A DNA stretch of 64,000 nucleotides from Membranipora membranacea (lineage: Eukaryota; Bryozoa; Gymnolaemata; Cheilostomatida; Membraniporidae): positions 806,001 through 870,000 of the forward strand of contig OU612071.1 of NCBI GenBank assembly GCA_914767715.1, read 5' to 3'. Below, one piece after another: positions 34,070-46,346 of this stretch; within the stretch, counting starts at the first letter, position 1, and each line of letters begins with the position of its first letter. The notes beneath the pieces were generated by a model. The model searched no databases. It worked only from the letters and a program-made list of their open reading frames with translations, and had not been told where the DNA came from. A program made the position numbers and the translations under genes.

Positions 34070-37000
34070 ATGGAGCTTGGCTTATCAGAGTCTTTATTAC
34101 TTGCATCACAGAAAGGTCTCACAGACACAGTGAAAGCTATATTAGATACTCTAACACCAGATCAGCAGCTGCAGCTCATCTCTAATAAGACTAAATATGA
34201 TGGGACAGCTTTATACGGGGCATCAGAGCGAGGTCACACAGAAACAGTGAGGGCTTTATTAGATACTCTACCACCAGAACAGCAGCTGAAGCTCATCTCT
34301 ATAGAGGATAAGTATGGTAGGACAGCTTTATACAGGGCATCACTCGAAGGTCACACAGACACAGTGAAGGCTTTATTAGATACTTTACCACCAGAACAGC
34401 AGCTGCAGCTCATCTCTATAGAGGACAGGGATGGTGATACAGCTTTATACAGGGCATCATTGGAAGGTCACACAGACACAGTGAGGGCTTTATTAGATAC
34501 TCTACCACCAGAACAGCAGCTGCAGCTCATCTCTATAGAGGATAAGGATGGTTGGACAGCTTTATACAGGGCATCACTCGAAGGTCACACAGACACAGTG
34601 AAGGCTTTATTAGATACTTTACCACCAGAACAGCAGCTGCAGCTCATCTCTATAGAGGACAGGGATGGTGAGACAGCTTTATACAGGGCATCATTGGAAG
34701 GTCACACAGACACAGTGAGGGCTTTATTAGATAATCTACCACCAGAACAGCAGCTGCAGCTCATCTCTATAGAGGACAGGGATGGTGAGACAGCTTTATA
34801 CAGGGCATCATTGGAAGGTCACACAGACACAGTGAGGGCTTTATTAGATAATCTAACACCAGAACAGCAGCTGCAGCTCATCGCTATAAAGAATAAGTAT
34901 GGTAGGACAGCTTTATACGGGGCATCATATGAAGGTCACACAAACATAGTGAAGGCTCTATTAGATAATCTAACACCAGAACAGCAGCTGAAGCTCATCT
35001 CTATAGAGGATAAGGATGGTTGGACAGCTTTATACGGGGCATCACTCGAAGGTCACACAGACACAGTGAAGGCTTTATTAGATACTCTACCACCAGAACA
35101 GCAGCTGCAGCTCATCTCTATAGAGGACAGGGATGGTGAGACAGCTTTATACAGGGCATCATTGGAAGGTCACACAGACACAGTGAGGGCTTTATTAGAT
35201 ACTCTACCACCAGAGCAGCAGCTGCAGCTCATCTCTATAAAGAATAAATATGGTAGGACAGCTTTATACAGGGCATCAGAGGAAGGTCACACAGACACAG
35301 TGAAGGCTTTATTAGATAATCTAACACCAGAACAGCAGCTGAAGCTCATCTCTATAGAGGATAAGGATGGTTGGACAGCTTTATACAGGGCATCACTCGA
35401 AGGTCACACAGACACAGTGAAGGCTTTATTAGATACTCTACCACCAGAACAGCAGCTGCAGCTCATCTCTATAGAGGACAGGGATGGTGAGACAGCTTTA
35501 TACAGGACATCATGGAAAGGTCACACAGACACAGTGAAGGCTCTTTTAGATAATCTATCACCAGAACAGCAGCTGAAGCTCATCTCTATAGAGGATAAGG
35601 ATGGTTGGACAGCTTTATACAGGGCATCACTCGAAGGTCACACAGACACAGTGAAGGCTCTTTTAGATAATCTAACACCAGAACAGCAGCTGAAGCTCAT
35701 CTCTATAGAGGATAAGGATGGTTGGACAGCTTTATACAGGGCATCACTCGAAGGTCACACAGACACAGTGAGGGCTTTATTAGATACTCTACCACCAGAG
35801 CAGCAGCTGCAGCTCATCTCTATAAAGAATAAGTATGGTAGGACAGCTTTATACAGGGCATCAGAGGAAGGTCACACAGACACAGTGAAGGCTCTATTAG
35901 ATAATCTAACACCAGAACAGCAGCTGAAGCTCATCTCTATAGAGGATAAGGATGGTTGTACAGCTTTATACAGGGCATCAAGGAAAGGTCACACAGACAC
36001 AGTGAAGGCTCTTTTAGATAATCTAACACAAGAACAGCAGCTGAAGCTCATCTCTATAGAGGATAAGGATGGTTGGACAGCTTTATACAGGACATCATGG
36101 AAAGGTCACACAGACACAGTGAAGGCTCTTTTAGATAATCTATCACCAGAACAGCAGCTGAAGCGCATCTCTATAGAGGATAAGGATGGTTGGACAGCTT
36201 TATACAGGGCATCACTCGAAGGTCACACAGACACAGTGAAGGCTCTTTTAGATAATCTAACACCAGAACAGCAGCTGAAGCTCATCTCTATAAAGAATAA
36301 GTATGGTAGGACAGCTTTATACGGGGCATCATATGAAGGTCACACAAACATAGTGAAGGCTCTATTAGATAATCAAACACCAGAACAGCAGCTGAAGCTC
36401 ATCTCTATAGAGGATAAGGATGGTTGGACAGCTTTATACAGGACATCATGGAAAGGTCACACAGACACAGTGAAGGCTCTTTTAGATAATCTATCACCAG
36501 AACAGCAGCTGAAGCTCATCTCTATAGAGGATAAGGATGGTTGGACAGCTTTATACAGGGCATCACTCGAAGGTCACACAGACACAGTGAAGGCTCTTTT
36601 AGATAATCTAACACCAGAACAGCAGCTGAAGCTCATCTCTATAGAGGATAAGGATGGTTGGACAGCTTTATACAAGGCATCACGTGAAGGTCACACAGAC
36701 ACAGTGAGGGCTTTATTAGATACTCTACCACCAGAGCAGCAGCTGCAGCTCATCTCTATAAAGAATAAGTATGGTAGGACAGCTTTATACAGGGCATCAG
36801 AGGAAGGTCACACAGACACAGTGAAGGCTCTATTAGATAATCTAACACCAGAACAGCAGCTGAAGCTCATCTCTATAGAGGATAAGGATGGTTGTACAGC
36901 TTTATACAGGGCATCAAGGAAAGGTCACACAGACACAGTGAAGGCTCTTTTAGATAATCTAACACCAGAACAGCAGCTGAAGCTCATCTCTATAGAGGAT

Positions 37001-40000
37001 AAGGATGGTTGGACAGCTTTATACAGGGCATCATTGAAAGGTCACACAGACACAGTGAAGGCTCTTTTAGATAATCTAACACCAGAACAGCAGCTGAAGC
37101 TCATCTCTATAGAGGATGAGGATGGTTGGACAGCTTTACACTTGGCATCATGGGGAGGTCACACAGACACAGTGAAGGCTTTATTAGATAATCTAACACC
37201 AGAGCAGCAGCTGCAGCTCATCTCTATAGAGGATACGGATGGTAGGACAGCTTTACACTTGGCATCATGGGGAGGTCACACAGACACAGTGAAGGCTTTA
37301 TTAGATAATCTAACACCAGAGCAGCAGCTACAGCTCATCTCTAATAAGACTAAATATGATGGGACAGCTTTACACAATGCATCAGAGGGAGGTCACACAG
37401 ACACAGTGAGGGCTTTATTAGATAATCTAACACCAGAACAGCAGCTGAAGCTCATCTCTATAGAGGATAAGGATGGTTGGACAGCTTTACACTTGGCATC
37501 ATGGGGAGGTCACACAGACACAGTGAAGGCTTTATTAGATAATCTAACACCAGAGCAGCAGCTGCAGCTCATCTCTATAGAGGATACGGATGGTAGGACA
37601 GCTTTACACTTGGCATCATGGGGAGGTCACACAGACACAGTGAAGGCTTTATTAGATAATCTAACACCAGAGCAGCAGCTACAGCTCATCTCTAATAAGA
37701 CTAAATATGATGGGACAGCTTTACACAATGCATCAGAGGGAGGTCACACAGACACAGTGAGGGCTTTATTAGATAATCTAACACCAGAACAGCAGCTGAA
37801 GCTCATCTCTATAGAGGATAAGGATGGTTGGACAGCTTTATACAGGGCATCATGGAAAGGTCACACAGACACAGTGAAGGCTCTTTTAGATAATCTAACA
37901 CAAGAACAGCAGCTGAAGCTCATCTCTATAGAGGATGAGGATGGTTGGACAGCTTTATACAGGGCATCAGAGGGAGGTCACACAGACACAGTGAGGGCTT
38001 TATTAGATAATCTAACACCAGAGCAGCAGCTGAAGCTGATATCTGTAAGAAGTGAACAGCATGCAGCAGTAGAGGCTCTTGTAGCAAACATATCACCACC
38101 TCTGATGAGAGCGGTAAGCATGATTCTTCCCCTCATCTCCCCCCCCTTCTCCACAATGCAATGACAAAATGGCAATCATTACTCTGTACATTTATATCTA
38201 TTGCACTTTTCTAAAAGTTAACAGCCAACAGTTATTGTTTGAAAGTAAATTTTTGACCTCTAATATTTAAAGATGAGCGATCAGATTAAGAAGTCATTTC
38301 AGAAATCTTACATGAAGAGAGGCATTAAAGATCTCGAGTCACAGAAGCCACATCTGAATGATCTAGCTGAGTTCTATAAGGTTAAGTTTGTATCAAAAGG
38401 AGAGTGGCAAGATGCTCTCAAGGTGAGCACTTTATTCAAAATAAATGAATAATCTGTAGGCTATAGGTAGGCCTACTAAATTCAGGTATGATGATTAAAT
38501 ACTAAGGAATCATTGCACCTATCTTGACCCTTATAAGGTACTTGAAAACGGTGTTTATAAATGCATAGTACTCATGGTATTTTTAAAATATCTACCCAAG
38601 TTAGGCGAATCACAATTAAGTCACTCTCATTACACAGTTATTTATATATATATGACTATAATTTGATTGTTTCAGGCTTTCACTCTATACAACTCAGCTG
38701 CAGTGACATTCAGTTTATCACCTGATGGTTCATGGAACCAGAGAGCCTGGAAGGTGCTTATGATGTATCTTGACACAGACCGTAACATCAGTGCTGAGAC
38801 TTTTTATCAGAATGTTGGTCTGCTCCATGATAGGCTACGCTCAATTAGGAATGAACTAAAATCTCGGATCACGAAACTAGATAGCAAGATCGGAACCAAA
38901 CGGAATCACCAAGAGGTCCAACAAACTGTTAAAGATTCTAATAAGAAGATGGAGGAGTTCGCTGCTCTAGTTGTTGAGAAGTCTCTGGAGAGTATTAAGA
39001 GTCAGCCTCCATGTACATTCTCTGTGGTTGGGATAGGCTCACTAGGTAGAGGGGAGGCTACACCTTATTCTGATATAGAATACCTATTTCTGGTTAAGGA
39101 AGGCAATCATACTGAGTATTTTGAGCGGCTTGCAGTCGTGACATATTTCTATATAGGTGCTCTCAGGGAAACAAAGCTGAGCTCACTGGCGATTGAGGAA
39201 CTGTCAGGATGGTATGTGGACGGAAGAGATCATGGCTACCAAATCGATGGGATAACTAAGACATCAGGGAATGTCCCGACAGGAAATCCTGAGCATCCCA
39301 ATCAGTTTCTTACTACTCCAAGCGCACTCAGTAAAGTATATAAGGAAACTTTCAAACACCCAGACCCTGAAGAGGCTATAAAAGGTGATATAACTGCTAT
39401 GCTGAGATTCACCTCTCTTATATACTCGCATGTAGAAAAAGAATCTCTGCTCAAAAACTTTGAGGCTGAGAGAAAGTCCATAGACAAGAAAATGAACTCT
39501 GACAGACTGAGTGTGAGCCTACAGATGCTGCTCAGTGATATAAAACGGTACAAATTTCAGCCCGGGTTTGATGATTATTTGAACGGGTTCACATTGAATG
39601 CCAAAACTTTGCTATATAGATTCCCCTCACTTGTCCTGCTAGATGCTGCAATCATCAGATGTTCTTCCAAACGGGACTCTTGGCAGGTATTAGAGAGCTG
39701 GAAAAAGTCACTCTTTGAGTCCAAAAAGTCTTTCAACACCTCACTGCAGTTTCTCCTCGGTTACGCATCATATTCACGACTCAGATGCTACATATTCATG
39801 GATTCTAAGAATGATGAGTTTACCACAGATAATTCTGAGGAAAGAGAAAATGGATGGGATGTCGTACCCACTGGAGACGAAGTGGGGAAGAGACTTGTGT
39901 TTACTGGTCGTAAACTCTGGAGAATGGCGACAGAGGAATTTCACATCCTAAGCGAAAGTATCCTAGATATGCAGTCCCACTTTTCTACTCTGAGCAACCT

Positions 40001-41999
40001 CTCAACAGCAGAAGATATAAAGCAGATAACTCAGACAGATGTCAATAAACATCCTGATAGCTCTTCTCTTGCACACTTCTATTCCGGCCAATGGGACGCA
40101 GTCGTTCGATCTGGTACAGCTACTGATGATCCGTATGTTTGCTACATTCTGGCACATTCTCATCTCCAGTTAAAGAACTACAAACAGGCCCTGGAGCTGT
40201 ATCAACAAGTACGTGATGACAAACTGAAGATGAAGAAGCATGAGGTGAAACTAACTGAAGTCTACAGAGGTATAGGAAAGTGTTATGAAGGGATGGGGAA
40301 TCTGAGTGAGGCGATGAGAATGTATGAGTTAGCAGAGAACAGTCTGACTGGCAATGAGTCACCAGAAGAAAAGAAAGAACGAGCTCTTATTCAGTTTGAA
40401 TCGGCCAAACTTCTTATGCTGCTGTATCCGAACAGATCGGCAACTCTACAGATACTGGTCAAAGTGTTGAAGGAGTTCATCATTTATACAGCATCAGATG
40501 GGAAGAGCAAAGATGACAGTTTGATTGCAGGATTTGATGAGATGAGTTTTGATGACAAACTTGACTATGTAAACAATCCTACTAGAGAAATGGCACACTG
40601 CGTCTTTATTATTGGGGAAATTCTTGATCGATGTGGCAGGAAAGATGTTTCCAAGCTCTACTTCACGAAGTCGCGATCATTAGGCCTGAAAATGGTTGTC
40701 GACAAGAAAATTGATGGCAATACAAAAGTTGCAATCCTCACAGATCTTGGAAGAATATTCAAACGTGAAAAGTATCTTGCCACAGCTTCTGACATCAGCA
40801 CAAAGTTTTTACCAGCTGATGGGCAAGTGAGAGATCTCATGTGTGACATCATGCTGACTCGAGGAGAGCTGTGCGTCAGCGGCCAGCCAGATCCAGAACT
40901 AGAGCAGCTACCAGAGGATAAACTGTTAGACAGTATCCTGTTTGACGGTGACGTTGAGACATCAGAGGATATTAGAGAACCAAAAGGTAATGATCAGTGG
41001 TATCATGCAGCCAAGAGGAAGCTTGACGAAGCTCACCCAAATCAGCCGACTCACATCGACTATGGGAGACTAGAGAAGACACAAGGTGATCTGGCAAAGA
41101 GCAGGGGTGAGGATATGGGGATAACACTCAAGCATTATTCAGCTTCTTTAGATGTATACCGTGAGAATTATTCAAATTTGAATGGTGCCCGAGTTCTTGT
41201 GGCTATTGCTGGAGTAGAGAAAGAGAATGGAGAATTTACCAAGGTGGACGATATACTTGGAGAAGCAGAAGGATATATGGAGGAGGCTTACGGGAAAGCG
41301 GCATGTAATGAGGAGTATGCTGCTTTTCTTAGAGAAAGAGGAATCATTCTGGGAGCTCTCGGACAAGATGAACAAGCAAAGGCTTTAGAGAAAAGAGCAA
41401 GAGAGATAGAGGAACGTCTCACTGAGGAGAAGAGGAGGTTAGCTCACTATATCAGTCAGCACAGCAGTAAAGGTAAGTATGTGACAAACCTGTAAAACAA
41501 TATTACTCATAGTACTTTACTGGATTTACAAACAAACACCGACGTAGAAAACAACAGGTGTATGGTTGAAATGTAAGCTGACAGCTTATTGTACTACCTT
41601 TTTTCATGGGATTTGTCTGCACCACGATTTTCGCAACCAATGAAGGCTTAGATTTTGAAAAATTACAACTGTGGAAATCGCATATAGAAACCGGAGTGGA
41701 ACAACCAACCTCAGCTTTCACTGCCTTTATGGCTTGTGAATAATTTTGAGAATGAGAATGAGAATACAGTTATTCGAAATTCCAGCCTTTGTGTTTGGCA
41801 TAATGCAATAACGTCATGTTATTGCTTGTAATGTTTCCCAATGATAGCCTAATTAAGTTTCTCCTTTACATGAGCTTAGATTGACTGTATTAAGTATGAC
41901 GGTTTCATGTTTACAGGTGATCCCGCCGATGCCCTGCTTCCAATGCGTCAAGAATTAATGCGCAAGAATGTGGAAAAGGATAAAAACAAGACTACATAA
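34070..41999 (+). CDS. Ankyrin-repeat / GlnD-like nucleotidyltransferase / TPR protein
   Basis: Four exons (34070-38113, 38273-38422, 38676-41472, 41917-41999) join with GT-AG borders in phases 0, 0 and 1 and encode about 2,357 residues. The start is fixed by an in-frame TGA 15 bases upstream. Residues 1-1348 hold 34 ankyrin repeats of 39 residues (about 33 is usual), built on TALYRASLEGHTDTVKALLD plus a PEQQLKLISIED extension. Residues about 1450-1510 are helical and charged. Residues 1519-1533 (GSLGRGEATPYSDIE) form the signature of GlnD/DUF294-type nucleotidyltransferases, with Asp1531 and Glu1533 as probable metal ligands. TPR-like helices lie near 1883-1956 and 2192-2273. The C-terminus is Lys-rich. 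There is no signal peptide or membrane segment, so the protein should be intracellular. A likely function is binding by the repeat array coupled to a nucleotidyl transfer activity; this is inference. Similar NTase-TPR proteins without known function are, from memory, common in invertebrates. Confidence 0.9.
37125..37826 (+). repeat. 351-bp tandem duplication of three ankyrin units
   Basis: Repeat units of types TALHLASWGG, TALHLASWGG and TALHNASEGG occur as a triplet twice in a row, 351 bp apart and almost identical at DNA level. This is direct evidence of recent unit-level duplication in the coding array. Confidence 0.85.
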
Positions 42000-42640
42000 G
42001 AGACATAGCTCAACTGTGCAAGAGGTGGGAAGTTAGCATGAGCTCAAAAAGTATATAAATATCATTGATTGAGGTCTGAGTCAGATAAAATCATCTGATG
42101 CGATGTAGTAGTAGTTATCACTATCTGTGAAGAGACGATCTCTAAAGCACATGCATTACATTTACTGGCAATTCTGCTTTTTTAAATATGATGAAGAAGA
42201 AATCAGACCAGTTTCACACATATTATACGGATGTTTTTAGGTATGCGTTAACAAAACCTTAGAGCAATACAGCTATATAGTAAAACAGAGAAGTTCTACT
42301 CTGTGAGAGAATTGAAGAAGTCACTTCAATGACCTCATCTCAATATTCAGTGTATAAGATTACTTCATATTATCCCTGTGACCTCATATAGTATCCCTGT
42401 ATAAGGAAACTGCTCCTAAACGACACATTCAATACATTGTATAGTTTACTTTTACTCTCACTAATATTATTTGTATGTAATGAGAATAGATTCTATATGC
42501 TCAGTGTGATAAGAAGATGCTATAAGTATTCTATATCCTTTCTGTCTGTCTACAAGTTTTATTTACTGCTTTGTGTTATGCCTGTACACTCCCAGTGTGC
42601 AAAGATGATTGCTAATAAATGACATTCAATTAACTTAAGC
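42000..42640 (+). other. 3' UTR of the ankyrin-NTase gene
   Basis: Follows the TAA at 41997-41999. The first well-placed AATAAA is at 42614-42619. The open frame at 42437-42622 has no recognisable motif. Confidence 0.5.
42614..42619 (+). terminator. Candidate polyadenylation signal
   Basis: AATAAA about 0.6 kb after the stop codon, in AT-rich sequence. Cleavage would fall near 42635. Not proven. Confidence 0.45.
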
Positions 42641-43450
42641 TCTTAACTCATTGATAATCTTATTCATTTTCTTATATTGTAATATATTATTATATCTCAT
42701 ATTGATTATTCAGTTTGTAATATAAGCTTTGTGTACCAGGAAATTATTTGTATCTAGTTATTAAATGAACCGGAATGACACTTTATTCAAAGTGGTATAA
42801 AGAACTTAAATAGCTGCTCATAACAAATAATCTGAATCTGTTGGAACCAACTGATATATTGTCATGAAGTGTGGCAGAAAATCAAAGTCTACTAGACTGT
42901 CTCTCAGGTATAAAACCCTGGAGAACGGCAATTATGTTCCTCATTGCTGTAAGAGCCCTACTAGATACATTTCGGCAGGAGAGAATTTTTTATACTACTA
43001 CATGTGTACCATCCCATAAGATTTATCATTACACCTTCATCCAAACCAGAGAGTAACATATTACAGCTTGGTTGCCATGAGTGCTGGTGATGAATAGTGG
43101 TGATCTTCCCAGCACTTGTTAATCCAGAGCTCATTATGGGATGGATTGGAATGTGAAATAAAATTCCTGATCAAATTGAGAACAATAATAAATGGACGAC
43201 AATGATAAAAAAACTGTTAGTCTTTTAACATAGAAATCTTAGCCATAAATAAACATACTACAAAAGTTCACTGCTATTGATAAGAGTTGCTGAAGCTCTG
43301 AAGAATTTGGTTAAGATATAAACAGGTGACTTAAATGATCCATACTGCAGTTTATCTAATGTTATAGATTTACATTCACTTGGCTATTTGGTGGGATTCG
43401 CATCATAGTCTACTCTTGATCTATATCTTCTAACTAGCATTGATGATGAC
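42640..43450. other. No recognisable feature
   Basis: AT-rich spacer without motifs or repeats. Confidence 0.45.
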
Positions 43451-43451
43451 A

Positions 43452-44047
43452 AGCTGCTCAGCGGTAACTGTAAAGTACTGAACAGGCTGAACAGACTGAA
43501 CAGCTGAGCAGAATTACTATTTGTTTGATTCTCTTAATGATTAGCTATTTTTGCACAAGCGTGGACAATCCCTCATATTCTCCTCATAAATTTATATTTT
43601 TTTAGTTTGCATTCGCCTTGGTTTCTTTCAATTTTATTCACAGTATATCTTAACATCTCTCTGCATTACTCTAGGGACTGGATGGAAGTAGCTTGTCTTG
43701 TTTGGCAAGCTTTGTTGGGCAGGAACCCCAGGCTCCCTCCCGCACAACAAAGCTTGTCAAGACTAGCTAGATGGAAGGTTGTGCTGGATAATATTTCTGG
43801 TTTCCTTAACACCATCAGATGATTTCAGAATTTGCATATTGATCGCTACATTTGCTTGCCCTAAATTGGTTATATTAGGTGCCAACAAGAATTTAGCGAC
43901 TCACTAAATCATTTGGCTCAGAGGAATGTGTTTGAGAAGTGATAGTCAGCCAGAGAAAAGAACACAAATAATAATTTTTGTCTGAGAAATTCTGTTCAGC
44001 TGTGCAGTCAGTTCGGCCTGTTCAGCAATTCACAGTTACCGGCTGCT
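43452..44047. repeat. Inverted repeat, about 62-bp arms
   Basis: Left arm 43452-43512 (GCTGCTCAGCGGTAACTGT, CTGAACAGGCTGAACAGACT) is matched inverted at 43984-44047 (GTTCGGCCTGTTCAG, CACAGTTACCGGCTGCTCAG). A smaller hairpin, CAAGCTTTGTTGGG with CACAACAAAGCTTG, lies inside near 43708-43757. Possibly a MITE; no target-site duplication is recognised. Confidence 0.6.
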
Positions 44048-44079
44048 CAGTTTTAGGAATTTAGTGTATAGATTTAATT

Positions 44080-44210
44080 AGGTTCTGCCGGTGACTGGAC
44101 TGAGGGGTGTAAGCAGCCGTGTCATGTCATACACGACCTGCCATATATTGCTGGAATCGAACCGAATAAAGGTGTGACTTTTGTTTGGAGGTTCTCAATC
44201 CAGGACATAA
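44080..44210 (+). mobile_element. Possible solo-LTR 3' end
   Basis: GAATAAAGGTGTGACTTTTG (44165-44184) followed by AATCCAGGACATAACA and then ATGGGATCAATG resembles a poly(A) signal, a U5 end in CA and a primer-binding-like stretch. No second LTR, internal ORF or 5' LTR end was found. Weak call. Confidence 0.25.
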
Positions 44211-44533
44211 CAATGGGATCAATGTGCTTTTAACATATAAGGGCTAGTGTGTATTACAAAATCAGAGAAAACTAGAAACTATAATGGTAAAGCTATTTGT
44301 CGTCTGTGAGTTAATAAATTTTTGAATTGAATCATATACTTGCTTCATGTTGACAAAGAACATTCATAACCCAGCAAGTGGACAATCATATGTTCTTGGT
44401 AGTCATGAAGAAAGGAAGTGTTATTGAACATGTGAAAACTTTCTACAGGAGTTGTCTGCTTGTCTGCAGTGAGGAACTTACTCCTTGTATTTTTATGTTT
44501 GATTATTTTCCTGTCCTGGAAAGAGTATTTACC

Positions 44534-44581
44534 ATAGCCTTATCTCAGGGATCCAAAAAAGCAGAAATGAGATAAGGCTAT
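44534..44581. repeat. Perfect 14-bp stem hairpin
   Basis: ATAGCCTTATCTCA and TGAGATAAGGCTAT flank a 20-base loop (GGGATCC and an A-rich part). There is no run of T after it and no known role. Confidence 0.7.
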
Positions 44582-44639
44582 ATTTACCCATTTACCGATT
44601 TCCTTGTTCTGTGAACATTAAGCCACAGCGTCTTGGATG

Positions 44640-44700
44640 GCGATCACATCCTACGGCCGCCATTGCCATCCCGAATATCATTAAGGGCTGGCTGTGCATT
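44640..44700 (+). repeat. Short dispersed repeat U, copy 2
   Basis: Shares CTACGGCCGC, GCCATCCCGAAT and TTAAGGGCTGGCTGTG with 24325-24385. Confidence 0.6.
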
Positions 44701-45460
44701 AAGCAAGCATAGGCCATTTTATTTAAGCATACCCCACAAATTTATCTAAGCCCTCAGTCTCGATGATGTGTTGTTGTGTTGCATAAGCTGGACACCTCAG
44801 CCGGCGGTCCCAATATATCAACTCAGAACAGTCATAAACTTATGGAGGGCATTAAGGGGAGCCAACTCCAATCTAGTACAAACTTGAGTGTGAGAATCAC
44901 TGATAGTAATAATAAGCTGTGGAGGATTGTATATAACAAGGTGGAGTAACAGTGATGTAATATTATCTCTATTAGAAATACTTATATTCATAACATCTAA
45001 AAGACTTAAAATAGAAAACTCACCTTACGGAAATAATCATAATATCACAAAACCTCATAATCTATTAGAGCCAAGAAATGCCTCACTGTGTATATTAAAT
45101 AACAAGTACAGATTGTGTAGCAGGTGTATAAAATGAACAAAAAACATCTCACCGATTCCTTCCAATAGCCTAAAAATCCGAGATTCACTTTTGAGAAACA
45201 AAAAAAGGGAATAAAGTAATATCCACTGAGCTGATTCTCTCTCCATATAACAAAGTTCTACTAGCTGCCGGTATCTAACATATATGGTATAATTCTATAC
45301 AGTAATGGTGGCATTTGATTTGATTTGATTGGATTTGATTTGTTTTGTATTCATTCAATCATCATGACAGAAGGTACAGAATGCGAGCGATGGTATGGCA
45401 TAGTAAAAACAACACACTAAAAATTATTTATATACTAGACCGTTGTCATGATAGGTCATG
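44700..45460. other. No recognisable feature
   Basis: AT-rich spacer with a short GATTTGATTTGATTGG simple run at 45315-45345. Confidence 0.45.
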
Positions 45461-45469
45461 AAAAAATTA

Positions 45470-45810
45470 AAAAAGCCTTTTCTCCGCCTTTCAGTCAGTT
45501 TTGGCCGAAAAATTTGTATAGCTCGAGACGATGTTCTGGAATTTTTGTTGAAAAGTAGTTCACTAAAAAGAGGATGTGATTCATTATTCACTATACGCAG
45601 AAAATGTGAATAAGAGATATCAAAAAGAAAGTCACAGAGTTTTGGGATGCCTAAGACTGATAATCTATGATCTTATTCTAAATCTGGAAAAAATTATCTT
45701 CAGAGCTGCTCTTTGTATTTTCTCAAGTCTGTCGCGGTTATGTTCGCCTAGCAAGGAATACCAGGCCGGAGCAGCATAGCTAAGCTTTGAGCGTATGTTG
45801 CTCAAATAAC
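45470..45810 (-). pseudogene. LINE RT thumb/C-terminal fragment
   Basis: Minus strand reads SNIRSKLSYAAPAWYSLLGE, then RDRLEKIQRAALKIIFSRF, the RT thumb signature, and later RAIQIFRPKLTERRRKGFF after a frame change. It is the same type as the tail at 955-1320. No palm is present. Confidence 0.65.
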
Positions 45811-45889
45811 ACCACATACTCAAATAGTGAATACAATTGTAGTATTTACTCTTGTGTAAAACACTAATAACATTTTTTTAAATTCCTGA

Positions 45890-46135
45890 TCAAATCGAAC
45901 ACAGTTTGGGATTCACATCTAGTAATAAAATTTAACATGATCACACATCAGAGATTACTGTAGATATAAATCTAAAAAGTGTTTTTTATTAGATATATTT
46001 TCTTGTTAAGTAAATCCTTATTTCTATGAACCTTTTCATGTAGAGAGGAATAAGACTCTCAAAAGAAATTTTGTTGATTTGGTATCACAAACTAAACTTT
46101 ATCCAATCTAATGTATCATAATTATTCACGATTAT
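45890..46135 (+). repeat. Dispersed repeat W, copy 1
   Basis: Shares CAGTTTGGGATTCACATCTA, GTGTTTTTTATTAGATATAT and GGTATCACAAACTAAACTTT with 48768-49197, same orientation. The other copy carries an extra internal segment of about 170 bp (48850-49040). Confidence 0.8.
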
Positions 46136-46346
46136 CAATACTCCTCTTTAGGAGGCAGTCAAATTCACTTACATTTTCCATCACCCTGAAGTCCGAAACA
46201 ACTAGATGACATATTTATGTATGTATGTATATTGTATTGTTATCAATACTTGATAAAATTCATTGTTGTTTTGTTCTGTGATGCCAAAAAAATATAAAAT
46301 AAATTATAAATAAAAATATTAAAAAGTATCTATAAAAACGTCTAAC

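Noticed and set aside
37978-38175. Minus-strand ORF at the end of the ankyrin array
   Set aside because: Shadow of the plus-strand coding repeat.
38667-38675. ATG at 38667 as start of a separate nucleotidyltransferase gene
   Set aside because: It precedes a 3' splice site at 38675/38676, and the upstream exons join in phase, so it is intronic.
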